Shown here: positions 1-12,099 of the stretch, one piece after another | Layout: every line of letters starts with the position of its first letter | Position numbering within the stretch: position 1 is the first letter of the stretch | Assembly (NCBI GenBank): GCA_947652605.1 | Contig: OX393579.1 | Span: 54,380,970 to 54,444,969 of the forward strand | DNA length: 64,000 nt | Direction: 5' to 3' | DNA from: Elmis aenea | Taxonomy: Eukaryota; Arthropoda; Insecta; Coleoptera; Elmidae | Notes under the pieces: generated by a model | What the model was told of the DNA's origin: nothing | Database searches by the model: none | What the model saw: only the letters and a program-made list of their open reading frames with translations | Program-made: the position numbers and the translations under genes

Positions 1-275
1 CAAAAACTCGGATATCTTAGAATCGACCAATAAACGCATGAAAATCTGTTAATTGCGAAAAGGATATTATCAGTGTGTGATTACGTTTATTGGTCGTTTC
101 TAGGAAATCTGAGTTTGTTATTGGTCGAAAACGCAAATTTGATAGGAGGATCAACATCTGACAGGGGAATGTAAAATTATTACCGTGTTATAATGCTCCT
201 ATTGGTAGTCTCTAGAAGATTTAAGATTAGCGATTGAAAACGCAAATTTGACAGGCCAAGGAAATTTTCACGAGT
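1..275 (-). repeat. Interspersed repeat A, copy 1
   Basis: This segment is the reverse complement of 7975-8190, with clear similarity over about 200 bases. Shared landmarks are the blocks CATGCGTTTATTGGTCG, CTTAAATCTTCTAGA and AAATTTGCGTTTTC. Within this copy a sub-block is reiterated: ATTGGTCG followed by AAAACGCAAATTTGA near 112-142, and a second version near 199-253. No coding potential is seen. It is probably a non-autonomous mobile element or one end of a larger one; the left side may be cut by the window edge. The assignment to a family is unknown. Confidence 0.6.
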
Positions 276-820
276 AGAATTTAAAATTAAATTAAATTAA
301 AACAGTTTGTTAACTAAATGTAACAGCTAAAATGCAACTGGAAAATTTGTTGATATAAGTATTACACCGCAAACACTAAACGTAACATGTGACTTCTCTC
401 GACAAAGTAGATAACGAAAACAGAGGATTTAATAACAAACGCTACAACTTTAACAATTAGATAAGTTTAAATGCCTAGCTACTAATTAGAAAGGCAAGAG
501 AAGAACAAAAAGCGGAGTAACAGCGACTGGCACGTTTTAGTATGCGTTGCATGAAGTGCGCTATGATTAAAATATCCGCTGCGTTAACACAAAAATTAAA
601 AGTAACGAGGTTATTTCATACGTACGCTACTGTAATGGGGACGAAGAAAAAGTCGCGCGCGGAAGAATGCAAGAGATGGGGACCAAAATAATAGAAGGTG
701 ACAAATAGAAAAGTCAGAACGAAGCTGCACAGAAATTAGGTAGTTATTAATCCTGCTGTCTACCTCGGGTCAATATGACGCACAGTATTTTAAAAAAATT
801 ATCAAAGTAGACTCACGTCA
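276..820. other. Unassigned AT-rich sequence
   Basis: No long open frame, hairpin or recognisable repeat is seen here. A short A/T-rich simple run (AAATTAAATTAAA) lies near 284-300. Confidence 0.4.
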
Positions 821-824
821 AACA

Positions 825-1115
825 CTGCCTGCATGCATAGTAAGTGAGTTATAACGCACGGTGGGCAAAACGCATACTTGTCTAGAAATGTCAAAGGAGG
901 CTTACGTCAAAATTGACAAGACAACGTAATTACATGTGTAAGTATATTAGCCAAAAAGCTGCTAAAATCGTAGGTATTATGTGATCGTAGAAAAAGTAAG
1001 CTACATAACACGAGTTGTAAAGAGATTACGCACTCGCCGCTACGCGGCTCCGTGCGCAACTTTTCCATTCGTGCGTAATATGCTTCTTGCAACTCTTGTT
1101 CTGTAATATACTATT
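825..1115 (+). repeat. Interspersed repeat B, copy 1
   Basis: This is a direct copy of 58978-59235 and shares the blocks GCCTGCATGCATAGTAAGTG, AATTGACAAGACAACGTAA and CGTAGGTATTATGTGATCG. It carries about 35 bases (near 1024-1062, with CTCGCCGCTACGCGGCTCC) that the 59-kb copy lacks. A third, shorter copy is inverted at 13085-13265. A 61-codon minus-strand frame inside it is not a gene, because the same sequence recurs as non-coding repeat. It is probably a MITE- or SINE-like non-autonomous element. Confidence 0.65.
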
Positions 1116-2360
1116 ATTTTTAAGTTATTTCGAACTAATTTTCTAAGAATTCATATAAAGCCTAATAATAAGAATTGGTTGACTCAATACACCCAATTTT
1201 GTACAAGTATTTCCTGTTATTTACACAATAACATTTACAAGATATGCGCCATTTTTATGTCTCATGGACGTTTTTTCTAATATTTTCTTGGTAGACGTTT
1301 TAATCGTCTAATTTTATTCAATCAACACATTAATCTGTGACGCAAAACGTTATAATTTAATAAGAAAACGTCTGTTGGTAACAATTTTCTCAAGTTATTT
1401 GAAGTGTGGATTGAATGAGTTCTAGCTTACACCTCCAGGTACAATTTCCAGGATTAATTTACTAAAGGGGTAGGCACTGATGGATATATAATTGTCTAAA
1501 CAAGGGGCCATAATTAAGTCTCAGTTACATCAATGTTGTGAAATTGTTGTTTTAGATTATTGGATTGAAATTAAACTGGTGCAATTCCAACAGCAATCAA
1601 TGATGATTAATTAAAAAGTTAGTTTAATGTTTATTGAAGTACTGAAATCCCATTTTGCCACGTCGATGGTGAGGTTGTTTGTGGGAAATATTACTTGATC
1701 TCCACGTTATTAAACGTTTTACGGTTCAGTTTTTCATAATCGATGGTCACACAATAGAATTTGTGATGTGTACCGCGCTATTAATTTGCACTTCCAAACC
1801 ATAAGAACCGTTAGTTAAAATCTTTTGATAGTCGGGACTTTAGAATGGCCTTATTTTGCATGACAAAGATCGTTTCGTCTTTTAAATCTATAAAAACTAA
1901 TCTATAGCTTGTAATACTTGAATGGCTGTAACAGATTAAGCTTTAAATTGAACTCCATTCGGTGCTGCAACGGATATTGTGCGGCACCCTCTGGTCGGTG
2001 AGGTCCCCCCCACCTCCCTCCCATTGTCCTGTCAAGTCCTGTCGTGGTCATGGTTAGTTGTTTGTCACTCCCTTGCTTCCACTTGCGTCCGGTAGCTTAT
2101 CAGATACGTCATACACGTCGAAATATAACAGTTATTAGGATTACCAGGGGACAGAGTTTAGGGGCTTATGGTGTCGATTTTTATTAAATTCAATCAATGT
2201 CTTCCAGTGTCTTCGCGCAGTTGTTGAGAGCTCTTACTAATTTTGTAATATCGTCGGCGACCCTCGAGTCTCCCAACACTGGATCATAATGTCTATTGGA
2301 TTGTTTGTGACGATATACCGGGTGTTGCAAAAATTCTTGCCAGTTTGATTATGCCTCCAA
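1116..2360. other. Unassigned intergenic sequence with a C-rich patch
   Basis: No gene is supported. A local pyrimidine-rich patch (GTCCCCCCCACCTCCCTCCC, around 2006-2025) contrasts with the AT-rich surroundings. Near 2322 a CCGGGTGTTGC string resembles the CAGGGTG termini of MITEs elsewhere in the window, but no partner end was found. Confidence 0.35.
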
Positions 2361-2720
2361 ACAGAAACGTCCAGAATTATTGTTGAATATTAAAGGTGTT
2401 GTCTTCCATCATGATAACGCTAGACCACATACAAGCTTGGTCACTCGTTAAAAGATGTTTGAGCGTTACCACATCCACCGTATTCGCCAGACCTTGCACC
2501 ATCAGACTACTATTTATTTCATTCTTAGCAAAACGCCTTAAAGGGTAAAACTTCATGTCTGATGAGGATTTCAAATCTTTCTTGGAGCTGTCTTTGCCAA
2601 AAAAAAGAATGTTTGTGAGCGTGGCAAATGCAGCGCCGCCAACCGGACGTCGCGCAATATCAAAAGTTTGGTCTTCTTTTGAACAGACCTCGTACTTTTT
2701 GACCAACCAGATAATTTAAT
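2359..2720 (+). pseudogene. Mariner transposase fragment (decayed)
   Basis: Plus-strand translation from about 2359 gives KQKRPELLLNIKGVVFHHDN and then ARPHTSLVTR before a stop at 2449. This is the mariner segment around the second catalytic aspartate (codon 2413-2415). The third aspartate block (PDLAPSDYYLF) can be read in another frame near 2486-2518, with its GAC at 2505-2507. The two aspartate codons are 92 nt apart instead of the 105 nt expected for the mariner D(34)D spacing, so about 13 nt have been lost and the frame is broken. The HTH region and the first aspartate are absent. The 109-codon minus-strand open frame over this stretch is a shadow. The gene is non-functional. Confidence 0.8.
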
Positions 2721-3532
2721 ATGATCAGTGTTCAAAACCCAAAAAATGTGGTTAAGGTGGTAAAATTACCAAATAATAATTTTAAAGTGTGTCCTTATCT
2801 GTATTCAGCGTCAGTCTAGCAGCACGTGAAAAGCAACAATGAAAAACAAATCGTAAACGAAATTTACGAGGAATGTCTGTCGCATACATTTTGGCAATAA
2901 CCCAGCCTGCTCACAAAGAAAAGTGCAATTAATTATTGATGGTTTTTGTATTGTTTTATTTCATTTTCTCAACTTCGCTTGACACATTTCGGCGCAAACT
3001 TTTTTATTGCATTGTAAATGTTTCCTGTTGCGGATCAAATTTATGTACATTAGCGAAAAGTTTTGTGAATGACAAAGTTCTTTGACATTAAGTAATCAAC
3101 AGGAGTGGGCGAATTTGACTACCGGCCTTTTGATCTTTTCTTTTGTTATCCTCTCGTAAAAAGACAAATTGAAAAGCTCATTGTTACTTCGGCTTTATTC
3201 CGGCATTGTATAAACACGTTTTAAATTACTTTGTATTTGTTTTTATTTCAAAAGGCGAAGCAGTTTTGAGTTGGTATAAACTTCGTCGCAAACAATTTGA
3301 AGTTTTAAGTTGTGAAATGGAAATAATGTAAAAGAGGCTTATGAAACTTTTCGCTCAACATTATTCTGGGTAAATAATTACACTAGGAGACAGTTTTTCA
3401 CTTTTTTTTTAATAACGTGCATAATTTTCGGCGTTCTATACCAATCTTGAAGCGCTGATTAGATATAGGTATGACATCAAAAAAAGCCTACCATGTAAAC
3501 CTATTTTGTTACAGTAACTTTTATTATTTACG
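2721..3532. other. Unassigned AT-rich sequence
   Basis: No feature is supported. Several short T runs and no repeat that I could match elsewhere in the window. Confidence 0.35.
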
Positions 3533-4003
3533 TGGAGGTGGTCCCCTTTCGGGTTCCTGAACTGCGAACTATTGGTCTATTGTACCCTCTGGTGATAGCC
3601 CCTTAAAGAAATCCTGTGTTTTTGAAACACTCCAGGAATTTTTTTTAAGGGTGTTTATCTTAACTCTTCTTGGTTGGCTTTTTCCATCCCTAGAAGTGTA
3701 CGCCGATAGGGTGTGAATCCTTCACACTGGCATAGTACGTGGACGAATTTCTTCTTCTTCACCACATCCTCTGCATTTATCGGTCTCTTAGAGCCCTATT
3801 ATGTAGAAGTCTTTGTTTAGCCCACAGCGTCCTGTGGCTGCTCTGATGTCTACTCTGCTCATCCTGTGCATTTCTTCTGTCTTTTCTTTGGAGACCATTG
3901 GCAGGATAGCCTTAGAATGGGCTTGTTCTGCAACTTTTTTCCAATGAGCATTATGCTCTTGTATTAATATGTCATTAAAACACCACTTGGCTATTCCTCC
4001 TTG
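3533..4003 (-). pseudogene. 3' end of an RNase H-bearing LINE, ORF2 C-terminus plus 3' UTR
   Basis: On the minus strand this segment matches the last part of the LINE at 61810-63110, from the region after RNase H (around 62635) to the 3' end. Both end in the block GGGACCACCTCC followed by a short A-rich tail. The reading frame has stops and indels. The copy is strongly 5'-truncated, as expected for target-primed reverse transcription that stopped early. It encodes no catalytic domain. The two copies together define the element's 3' UTR, roughly 70 bases after the stop codon. Confidence 0.75.
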
Positions 4004-6560
4004 CTCTTATTTTAGTTTTAGATAAGCCTTACTAATTTCTCTGCCTTTTCAAAATCATCGCGTGCCCTGTAAATTTCTTTTGTACAAAATTATGTATGTT
4101 TTAGAAACGTTCGTCATTTGTATACACACTTTTGATCTACCTACATAATTGCATCTGGAAATTTTCGTTAATGCATAGTAATTTCGTGAAAATTGTGTCT
4201 TGGCATGTTTAAACTTCTTGCATTAAGCCTTTTAAACAGTAATTTGTGGACGTGTTAATTCAAAATCGGTAGTGCCTTGTTTGCGTTTAATCACATATCA
4301 ATCTTACTAAGCCCCAAAACCACCTGATGCCGACTAGCTGCTTGTAAAAGCGAAACCGCTATACTGACTCCGTTATTTATTCCCCAAATTTGTTCTTTAA
4401 TATCGTAGCAGATTTCAATTTTATCAAAAGTTAATATCGGTAAATATAAAATTCTCTTTCGATATATCCGGCATATAAAGTAGGCAATTGTATACGCCAG
4501 TCGGTCTAGTAAAGTATCAAAACAACCCCTATAACTGTCATGTACACGTCATGTCACATCGAGCGCCTCTTCACATATCAAATTGATTGGAGATGGCTCT
4601 TGAACAGAATGCCGTGTGAAGTTGGCCGTACTAGAACGGGTCCATCGGTCGCATCACTAATTATTCCACCAAACATCGTTTAAAACCGTGAATTGTGATG
4701 GAGATTGATTGAATTTATCCGGATTTCGAGTGTTTTGTGATTATTTTCGCGATTTTTACATCGCGTGCTTCTGTTAATTTTTATTTGGACGTGTGTTGTG
4801 ATGTGACTAAATTTAATTTAGTACTATTAAACATCGTTCAACATTGTAATTTTAATTAATTTGAAACATAAAAAACATAGATACTTCACTTTGTTTTTGT
4901 TTTGGCAATAAATCAGATTTCCATAGATACTACATAAATCTTACTACGTTCATTGGGAACACTTGCATTTGATTCTATACATTTCAACTTTAGTTACTAA
5001 TTACTATCTACTATCTACTACGTTCATTGTGAACGCGGACTAAGACACATACTAATTTATATTTCCAAAACATATCTCATTTTTATGTTTTATAACTGCT
5101 TTTCAGCATCTACTCCTTAAAAATACTCAAAATTTTAGTTTAAAATATATTTGAAATGCATGCCTTTATAAAGGGAACCTGCAACAGTTAATCTGCCGGT
5201 CAAAATCTCTGATTCTTCGATGCAAACACTCACAATACTTACAAGGCGTGTAAACACACAATTGAACCTCCTAAAAACTTATTCAAAGTCATAATTTATT
5301 ACCTGAACACGGATGACCGAGCGCACTGGATTGTGACGTCCATTCATCAATTGTATCGGTTTTAATGTAACCATTTCGAATGTCCAACAATACAGATGAT
5401 ACCGGCTAATCACAGGCGATAAATATACGCAAGAATGCCCGAATCAAAAAGGCTGCGACTAAGTGGCCCATTAATAAAACCGTTCGATGATTTCAAAATT
5501 GACAGCGACGCTTTGTTCGCCAACTGACTTTTGATTTTAAAAACGTTTTGTGCAGTTGATGTTCGATGTTTTCGTAGTAAGCTATTGAATACAAGTGATG
5601 GATCTCCTTTCATTACCTGGTTCATGATTCATTTAAAAATTTTAAAGGCGAAACGTTTTGCCGTTATCAATTGTAAATAATTAAGTCTTTCAATAAACTG
5701 ACACAAGCGGTATATTAAAGAGAGGTTTTTCAGTACATACAGTGTGTGTAAAAAGTGTAGCATAATATTAATACAACTTAAATAACTTTGTATTTGTTTG
5801 TATATTAAAGAGTGCAAAGACTCTATTCTATACAATTATTTATACGGTTACTTTGTTATCATAGGTTTAAATGTTTATTAAATAAAGTTTAAATAAGCTT
5901 AAATGAGGAATGTTTAGCTCAAATACGTTTCGCTACAAAAAATCGATAATACAGAGTGTTCCATTAAAGTTGTTTAAGTTTTAAACATCTTGTGTATGAC
6001 AATAGTTTTTAAACTCTCTGTAGGTACTTCCATGGAAACGTTTTAAGCCCTAACGGATTCAAAATTCCATCTTCATTAAAACCGAAGATATCTGACAGTT
6101 TTCACACAATATGCACATACACCTGTTAGTGTATAAAAGCCTTTATTGGTTTTAGTGAAACTCTTTGTAGTCGAATATTAAAACGCAACGTTTGCGTGCG
6201 AACCTGCGGAAGAACCCCAAGTTGGGCGGCCATTCAAACAATATATAACCACCCAGACATCGTCAATACAATGGCGAGTCTGTCGACTGAAGCAGATACT
6301 GGCCATGAATGCATGAAACAACTAAATTGATTACCTGTAACATTTCATTTGGACATGAGACAAAGAACACGCATTATTTTCATTCATGGGGAATTGTTTT
6401 TTAAATGGAATTCCTTGTAATTATATTTGTTTTGAAAACTTTGCTATGAAAAGAACATAATTATAACGTTATTATTATATTTTAAGATAAACCGACACTC
6501 AGTACATTAGCATATTTGTATGAGTAAAAACGAATAAGTAGTTCGGATTCGTTAGCAATA
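4004..6560. other. Unassigned sequence, no supported gene
   Basis: About 2.5 kb with only short random-looking frames (for example 71 and 68 codons near 5410-5835, minus strand) that show no motif, low-complexity bias or repeat match. A repeated block TACTACGTTCATTG occurs near 4952 and 5018. This could be intronic or intergenic host DNA. Confidence 0.35.
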
Positions 6561-6569
6561 GAGGGACAA

Positions 6570-7330
6570 ATTATGCCATTGCTGAACTAACAGAAAAAAA
6601 AATATAACTCTCTGGACAATTCTACCATATGTGCCGCCATATTTCTAGACTTAGCAAAAGCATTTGACACCGTGAACCATATTCTACTACTTAAATTAAA
6701 TTCGATTGGAATAAGGGGTAGTGCCCTTAGCTTAATTAAAACTTGCTTATCTGATAGACATCAAATTGTTAAAGCAGATGGTTACTTTAGTCCCTCAAAA
6801 ATTATCACGTGGTGTGCCTCAAGGAACATTTCTAGGTCCAATATTATTTTTAATTTATATTAATGATCTACTACTATCTAATAACATTCCTGGCTCTCTG
6901 ATAGCATACGCAGATGACTGTTCTGTTCCTTGAGGCAAGTACATGGACTGAATTGAGAATATGAAGATGCAATATCTTTAATTTATTTAACAATGGTTGG
7001 ATACTAATATTCTCATTCTTAATTATAAAAAAGTAATTTTATTACATTTTCTGTACATAAAAACCATTAACCAAATAGGGAGAATACTAAAATTCATTAT
7101 GTTAAATGTAATCTTGTAAATAATTGTGATTGTACTTGTCTAATAAATCGAGTAAACTCTGTCAAATATCTAGGAATTACAACAGATAAATTAATGAGGT
7201 GGGACATACACACTAAGACTCTATGTACCCGAGTTAGAAAAACAATATATCTGTTCAAAAAACTGAGAACAATTCTATTTATTCCTAACTTACGTACTTT
7301 TTACTTTGCATTAAAAACTAAGTTTAATTC
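6570..7330 (+). pseudogene. CR1/L2-like LINE reverse transcriptase fragment
   Basis: Reverse transcriptase motifs read in order on the plus strand. FLDLAKAFDTVNH (from about 6642) is the motif with the first catalytic aspartate. GVPQGTFLGPILFLIYINDL follows in a shifted frame near 6812. AYADDCSV (near 6906) is the YADD catalytic box. KYLGITTDKLMRWDIH near 7170 is the thumb-side block. At least two frameshifts and several stops separate them. The frame starting at 6672 covers only the first part. Endonuclease and C-terminal parts are missing. The KYLG block and the following RKTIYLFKKLR resemble CR1/Daphne-type elements; the clade is an inference. Related decayed sequence lies at 32960-33660. 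Confidence 0.8.
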
Positions 7331-7974
7331 TGAACATGTCGGCCTAGTATTTTGAATCCAAATACCAAGTTTATCTTAATCATTTCCAACTTTCAACAAC
7401 AGCGTATTTGTACGAATTTTTGCTTCCAGAAGCCCAATTAAAATACACCGCGCCTTATTAAACGTTGACACATTTTCGTACAAATATAGGCCCTGATGAA
7501 TGACGACACACATTTATGTGAAGACGCGAAAATATGTAAATTCCTTTGATGTGTACTAACTTTGCCGAAGGCAAAATTTGAGCGAGATGTAATAGAATAT
7601 GCAAATAACTGGGAATATTTTAACTTTAATTATACGTTTAATGATTAATGAGGTTTTTAGGCGGATATTGCGGCGGGCAACCAGAACACATTTCTCGGGG
7701 TAAATTTACATGTTATCGGGTAATTACGGTAAGATTAAGACAATTTGGTAAATGGTTGTGACGGGTAAAAATTACCTTGTTAAAAAAGTAACATATTGCG
7801 TGAAAAAATAATGAATCAATCATTTGCGATTGGATCTATAAGGCACGAAAATAGAAAGCAAGAGTTTTCGGGCTTTCCGGCAATAGAATCATCAAAACTG
7901 CACTAGGTTTTTTCCATCCGGATTTTTTTTGAGCGATATAAATTTCCACTAACACCAATCGCTTTTGAGGTATT
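7331..7974. other. Unassigned sequence
   Basis: No feature is supported between the LINE fragment and repeat A copy 2. Two GTACGAATTTTT / CGTACAAATA blocks near 7410 and 7476 are weakly complementary, too weak to call. Confidence 0.3.
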
Positions 7975-8190
7975 ATTATTAGAAAATTTCCTTCACCTAT
8001 CAAATTTGCGTTTTCAAACAATCACTAATCTTAAATCTTCTAGAAACTATCAATAACAGCATTGTTACACGGTAATAATTCCCCTATCAGATGTTGATCC
8101 GCCTGTCAACTTTGAGTTTTCGACCAAATTAAGAGATTTTCATGCGTTTATTGGTCGTTTCTAAGAAATCTGAGTTTGTGATTGGTAGAA
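7975..8190 (+). repeat. Interspersed repeat A, copy 2 (inverted relative to copy 1)
   Basis: Matches the reverse complement of 1-275. It carries AAATTTCCTTCACC near its left side, CTTAAATCTTCTAGA in the middle and CATGCGTTTATTGGTCG near its right side. A short related block (GTGAAGGAAATTTTCTGAC) recurs just outside, around 8361. The inverted arrangement of the two copies about 7.7 kb apart could mean two independent insertions or the two ends of one large element. Confidence 0.6.
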
Positions 8191-9793
8191 AATATAAATT
8201 TGGAGAGGGAATTAAATATTTTGGTCTTGATAATTTTTTGACGAATTTCGGTGACCAGTAGCGTTACTTTAATATAGATTAAACCACACCCCTGACGCAC
8301 CACTCTGACAGTACTTGTAAAATTTGACATAACGTACATTTAATTTGACAGGTAGGTTAGGTGAAGGAAATTTTCTGACAAAATATAACTCGTGCATTGC
8401 AAATCATCTAAAATTTTTGACAAATCTTCACTCATGTAATCGTGTTTTTTCAGCTCAACTTGCATTCGGGCATATTTACCAAAAATTATCGACAATTTTC
8501 AATACTTTTGTTATATTACTAGATACTAATAATTTTTAATTTTCAACAAACTAAGTTCAACACGTGTGTTTCCGCATTATTCCATTCCCTGTTTTTTTTT
8601 TATCGTCAGCAGAAAAATTTGTACCGATTGCGGGCGCCAAAACATTTAGCGATACGTGACATCGATTAACAATTTTTTCCCGCTACGTGATCCAATGAAA
8701 CAACGCTTAAGTTATTCCCATTTTCCTCGCATTTCTCTCGTCGTATAATATTCCAATTGACCTAGCTGGAATAACCACATTTTTGTTGTTTTCCGTCGAT
8801 ACGTTTGCTTCTTAAAATACGAATGTTGGTTTAAACACCGGAAAAACTCGTAGTAAAAATCCGTAACCCGAAAATGTTGCACGCAATTTGGACCTTAGCA
8901 GAGAAAAATATAAATATAGTAATGAGATATGAAAATATGTTGATAAAAAATCAGGATAAAGTCAGAGAGCAGGCGATATTGACTAGTGGCTTTGAAGATA
9001 ATTTAATGAGATACAACTGACGCGAAAAGAACGTGTTATTTGTGTTTTATTCAATAACCCTTTGATAGCTAACGCGTCGGGGCGTGAACGGCCGTTCTCC
9101 AACAACAAACGCCGCTAATCAATATAGAAACTACCAGCGGAAATTAAAGACCTATTAACAGGAAGCTGTGACCGCTAGTGGAGGATATTAGCGCATCTAT
9201 GGTGCTGGTATAGCTTGGTCAACGGATTTTCTCGCTAAAATGGATATTGTTATAGCGCTCACGGCGGTTATTTCGCCATTACTTAAACGGTTTCGGCTAA
9301 TATTTGTTATCGTGCGTTATTTAACGTAATTTCGTGCCACGGTTATGGCTTGTGCGCCGTTCTCTGTGTCGATATACAGGGTGAAACATTGCATTCGCTA
9401 TTTTGGTCCAATCCAGTTGTTTAATTCACCATCTTAGTGACTAAACGAGTTCCTCAGGACAAAAGTCTTTAAGTTACTTAACTGTTTGTAGTCTTGAGTT
9501 CCAAAAAAATGATTCAAGACCCGAGAATTTACAACGAGGGAGTATTTTTATGTAATCCACCTAGCCATGCAAATAAAATGCCATCTTGAATATTGCCATT
9601 TTGTTATACCTATAGCTGTGACATTTTGAACCTGAAGAGAAAAGTTTCATCAAAAATATTGAGCTTTAAGAGTTCTCTTCAATTTTACTGAACAAAAATG
9701 AGTGAAATTAACTCGAGCATCAAAGCGTAGTAAAATTTCTCACAAAATAGGGTAATGGGCAAAAAGTTATCCATCATAGAATGACCGACTTGT
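8191..9793. other. Unassigned sequence with a possible mariner/MITE terminus
   Basis: No gene is supported. At 9375-9393 the string TATACAGGGTGAAACATTG has the TA plus CAGGGTG form of the MITE ends found at 18.4, 43.8 and 49.4 kb. No matching opposite end with longer complementarity was found, so it is only a candidate terminus, possibly of the mariner copy that follows. Confidence 0.3.
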
Positions 9794-10628
9794 ATGGAAA
9801 TAAAGCCTCATCCCTTTATTCCAAGTAAAATTTTGGTCCAACCAGTTTCGCTGGGATCGGGAGTCTATACGGATGATCCAAAATCAGGCCGACCAGTTGA
9901 AGAAAAAACTGAAGACATGGTTAAAAAAATTAGAGATTTGCTGCTGCCAGATCTGGGGATGAAGTTGTCTTTCATTGCCAGGAAAGTTGGGTTATCCGAA
10001 ACATTTGTTTGGAAAGTTTTGCACGACGATTTGGGTTAAAACAAAGTGTCTGCGCGTTGGATTCCAAGGCTTCTTACGCCGGAGCAAGAGCTTTTTAGAA
10101 AATAAATTTCCAAAGAAAATGTTATCGCTTCACAGGCTGACAAGAGCTTTTTTTTTCGAGAATTGCTACCGGGGATGAGACTAGGCTGTATCACTGGACC
10201 CTTCCTATAAAACAAGAATCTATGCAGTGGGTTCCACAAGGGCAAACATTTTTTGGGGAGAAGAAGAAGGAGGAGGAGGAGAAGGAGGAGGAGAAGAAGG
10301 AGACGAAGAAGAAGAAGAAGAAGTTCTGCTTATTGAATATATGGAAAAAGGCACAACAATCAATGGAGGAGTCTATTTGAAGATGATTCAAAGTTTGAAA
10401 GAAGCTTTGAAATTAAAACGGTCTTCATCATGGCGGCAAAAGAATCTGCTTCTGCACGACAATTGCAGGGTCCATAAAGCACGCAATATTCAGGCTGTAA
10501 TTCAAGAATGTGGATTTACTGAGCTGAGTCATTCACCTTACAGCCCTGACTTAGCACCCTGCGACTTCTTATTGTTTAGAAATCTTAAAAAAAAAAACTT
10601 ACGGCTTGAAAATTTATACAAATCATAA
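9794..10628 (+). pseudogene. Mariner transposase pseudogene with internal purine microsatellite
   Basis: The first frame (9794-10039) carries the second helix-turn-helix of mariner transposases: GMKLSFIARKVGLSETFVWK, then VLHDDLG. A frameshift follows, after which KVSARWIPRLLTPEQ is readable. The first catalytic aspartate sits in GDETRLYHWT (GAT at 10174-10176). The frame 10227-10628 restores the family sequence from LLIEYMEKGTTINGG, through the second aspartate in LLHDNCRVHK (GAC 10458-10460) to the third in PYSPDLAPCDF (GAC 10563-10565). The last two are exactly 105 nt apart, the D(34)D spacing of mariner. The part of the family normally carrying the SAGKVMATVFWD block is replaced by a Glu/Gly-coding purine repeat. 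It is broken by frameshifts and not functional. Confidence 0.85.
10255..10324 (+). repeat. (GAA/GGA)n purine microsatellite
   Basis: About 70 bases of pure G/A sequence made of GAA, GAG and GGA triplets. It lies inside the mariner pseudogene and is read as Glu and Gly without a stop, so the downstream transposase frame stays open across it. Confidence 0.9.
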
Positions 10629-10629
10629 G

Positions 10630-11887
10630 TACAAAGATATCATGACTTTTTAATTGTATAACAATATCTAATTGAGTTCTACGAATCTACTATTTTCGTG
10701 GTTTAATTAATTTTCAAACACGATCGAAAGAAGTACCAACAAATTTTTCCACAACCCTTCGTTTAAGAAATCCCTTACTTCATTTAACAAACCTGGCTCA
10801 AGTGTTCTTCTGGGAATTTTTAATAAAAACGCCAAATAATTACGCACATTACATTTTTAATTTAAATTTTCATCGCTTCTCACATTCTGGCTCCATTTTA
10901 AACATTTCCATTTTAACGCAAAATACAAACGAGACAGGAATTTAATATAAAGGCGCATTCGCTCCTCCGTCCCTCTTACATTATATTCTTAAAATCTCCA
11001 CCTACGAGGCACTCCGGCCCGCAACTCATAAGTCTATTAGCTCCCATAAGCCATAACATATACCCTATTAGAAAACTTTTTTGTTAGTATGCCGCGCGCG
11101 CCCATCTGCGTTCCGCCTTTTGTCGTTTCCCTGTGAAGTGGCGTTTCCCCAACTGGATCTCCCCCAGATTGATTCCCCAATCCCTGGGATTATCCAACTC
11201 CAGACGAGTTTTAAAGATTACATTTTGCCAGGCTTATTTTTATGATTGATATGTAAATAACCCGAAGCTGAAAGACACTTGAACTAAGACTGAAAAATGT
11301 CTTAGCGTTGGCGGAACGTATAAACTTTTCAAAAACGAAAATCGATAATGTAGGACGTTCAAGATGAGCACGGTCTGAACGAAAATCTTATAAGAAGTAA
11401 GAGATGAAGATCTGGCTATGTGCAACATCTCAAGAATTTAGTTTAGGAAAACGTCCAAAATTTGGTCCAACTTATAAATAAAATTATTTCAAACTCAAGA
11501 CCAGGGGTAATGCGTATTATATCAACGTTGATGTATTTTCCACAAACATGAAGTATTTAACCAACTTAAAAAATCACTGATATAGTGAGTAACCCATAAA
11601 AAATCAAATATAGGTAAACTTACAAAGCAGTAACAAAAAAAATCGATTTTTTTTTGAATTTAAGTAAATCGCTTAAAATCTTTGATTTCCAATTTTCTTA
11701 GTGCCCCCTTAGGAAGCGCGCCTCAGAGGTTGAGAATGATTGGCATAAAAAATGATCATCAGACCACAAATATTTTAAATGAAGACTTTATAATTTTCAA
11801 AAAAAATTGCATAACTGCAAAGACTAAACAAGAAGAAAAATGTTCAGATTAAAGCCAACGGCTTAACTCTATGCAATGCAATGCATT
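10630..11887. other. Unassigned sequence
   Basis: No gene is supported. A more GC-balanced stretch near 10970-11200 contains no long frame or recognisable motif. Confidence 0.3.
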
Positions 11888-11986
11888 TTCCCAAAATTCT
11901 ACCATTAATTTCCCAAAATTCTACCATTAATTTCCCAAAATTCTACCATTAATTTCCCAAAATTCTACCATTAATTTCCCAAAATT
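11888..11986 (+). repeat. 22-bp tandem repeat, about 4.5 copies
   Basis: The unit TTCCCAAAATTCTACCATTA plus AT (22 bp) is repeated four times without change from 11888 to 11975, followed by a partial fifth copy to 11986. The lack of differences points to recent expansion or homogenisation. Confidence 0.95.
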
Positions 11987-12099
11987 ATAATTAAATATAA
12001 ATTACATATTTTTGGCAACGACATCTACTATAACTATCCCTTATACATGCAGCTTACAGGTTTAGGTATAGTTATAAAATGAAAATTAGCTGCAGTTAT

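Noticed and set aside
7410..7490. Hairpin GTACGAATTTTT with CGTACAAATA
   Set aside because: Pairing is short and interrupted.
10191..10391. Minus-strand frame with a poly-Phe/Ser run
   Set aside because: It is the complement of the GAA/GGA microsatellite.
11888..11986. CRISPR-like array
   Set aside because: The 22-bp units are contiguous with no spacers, and the DNA is eukaryotic.
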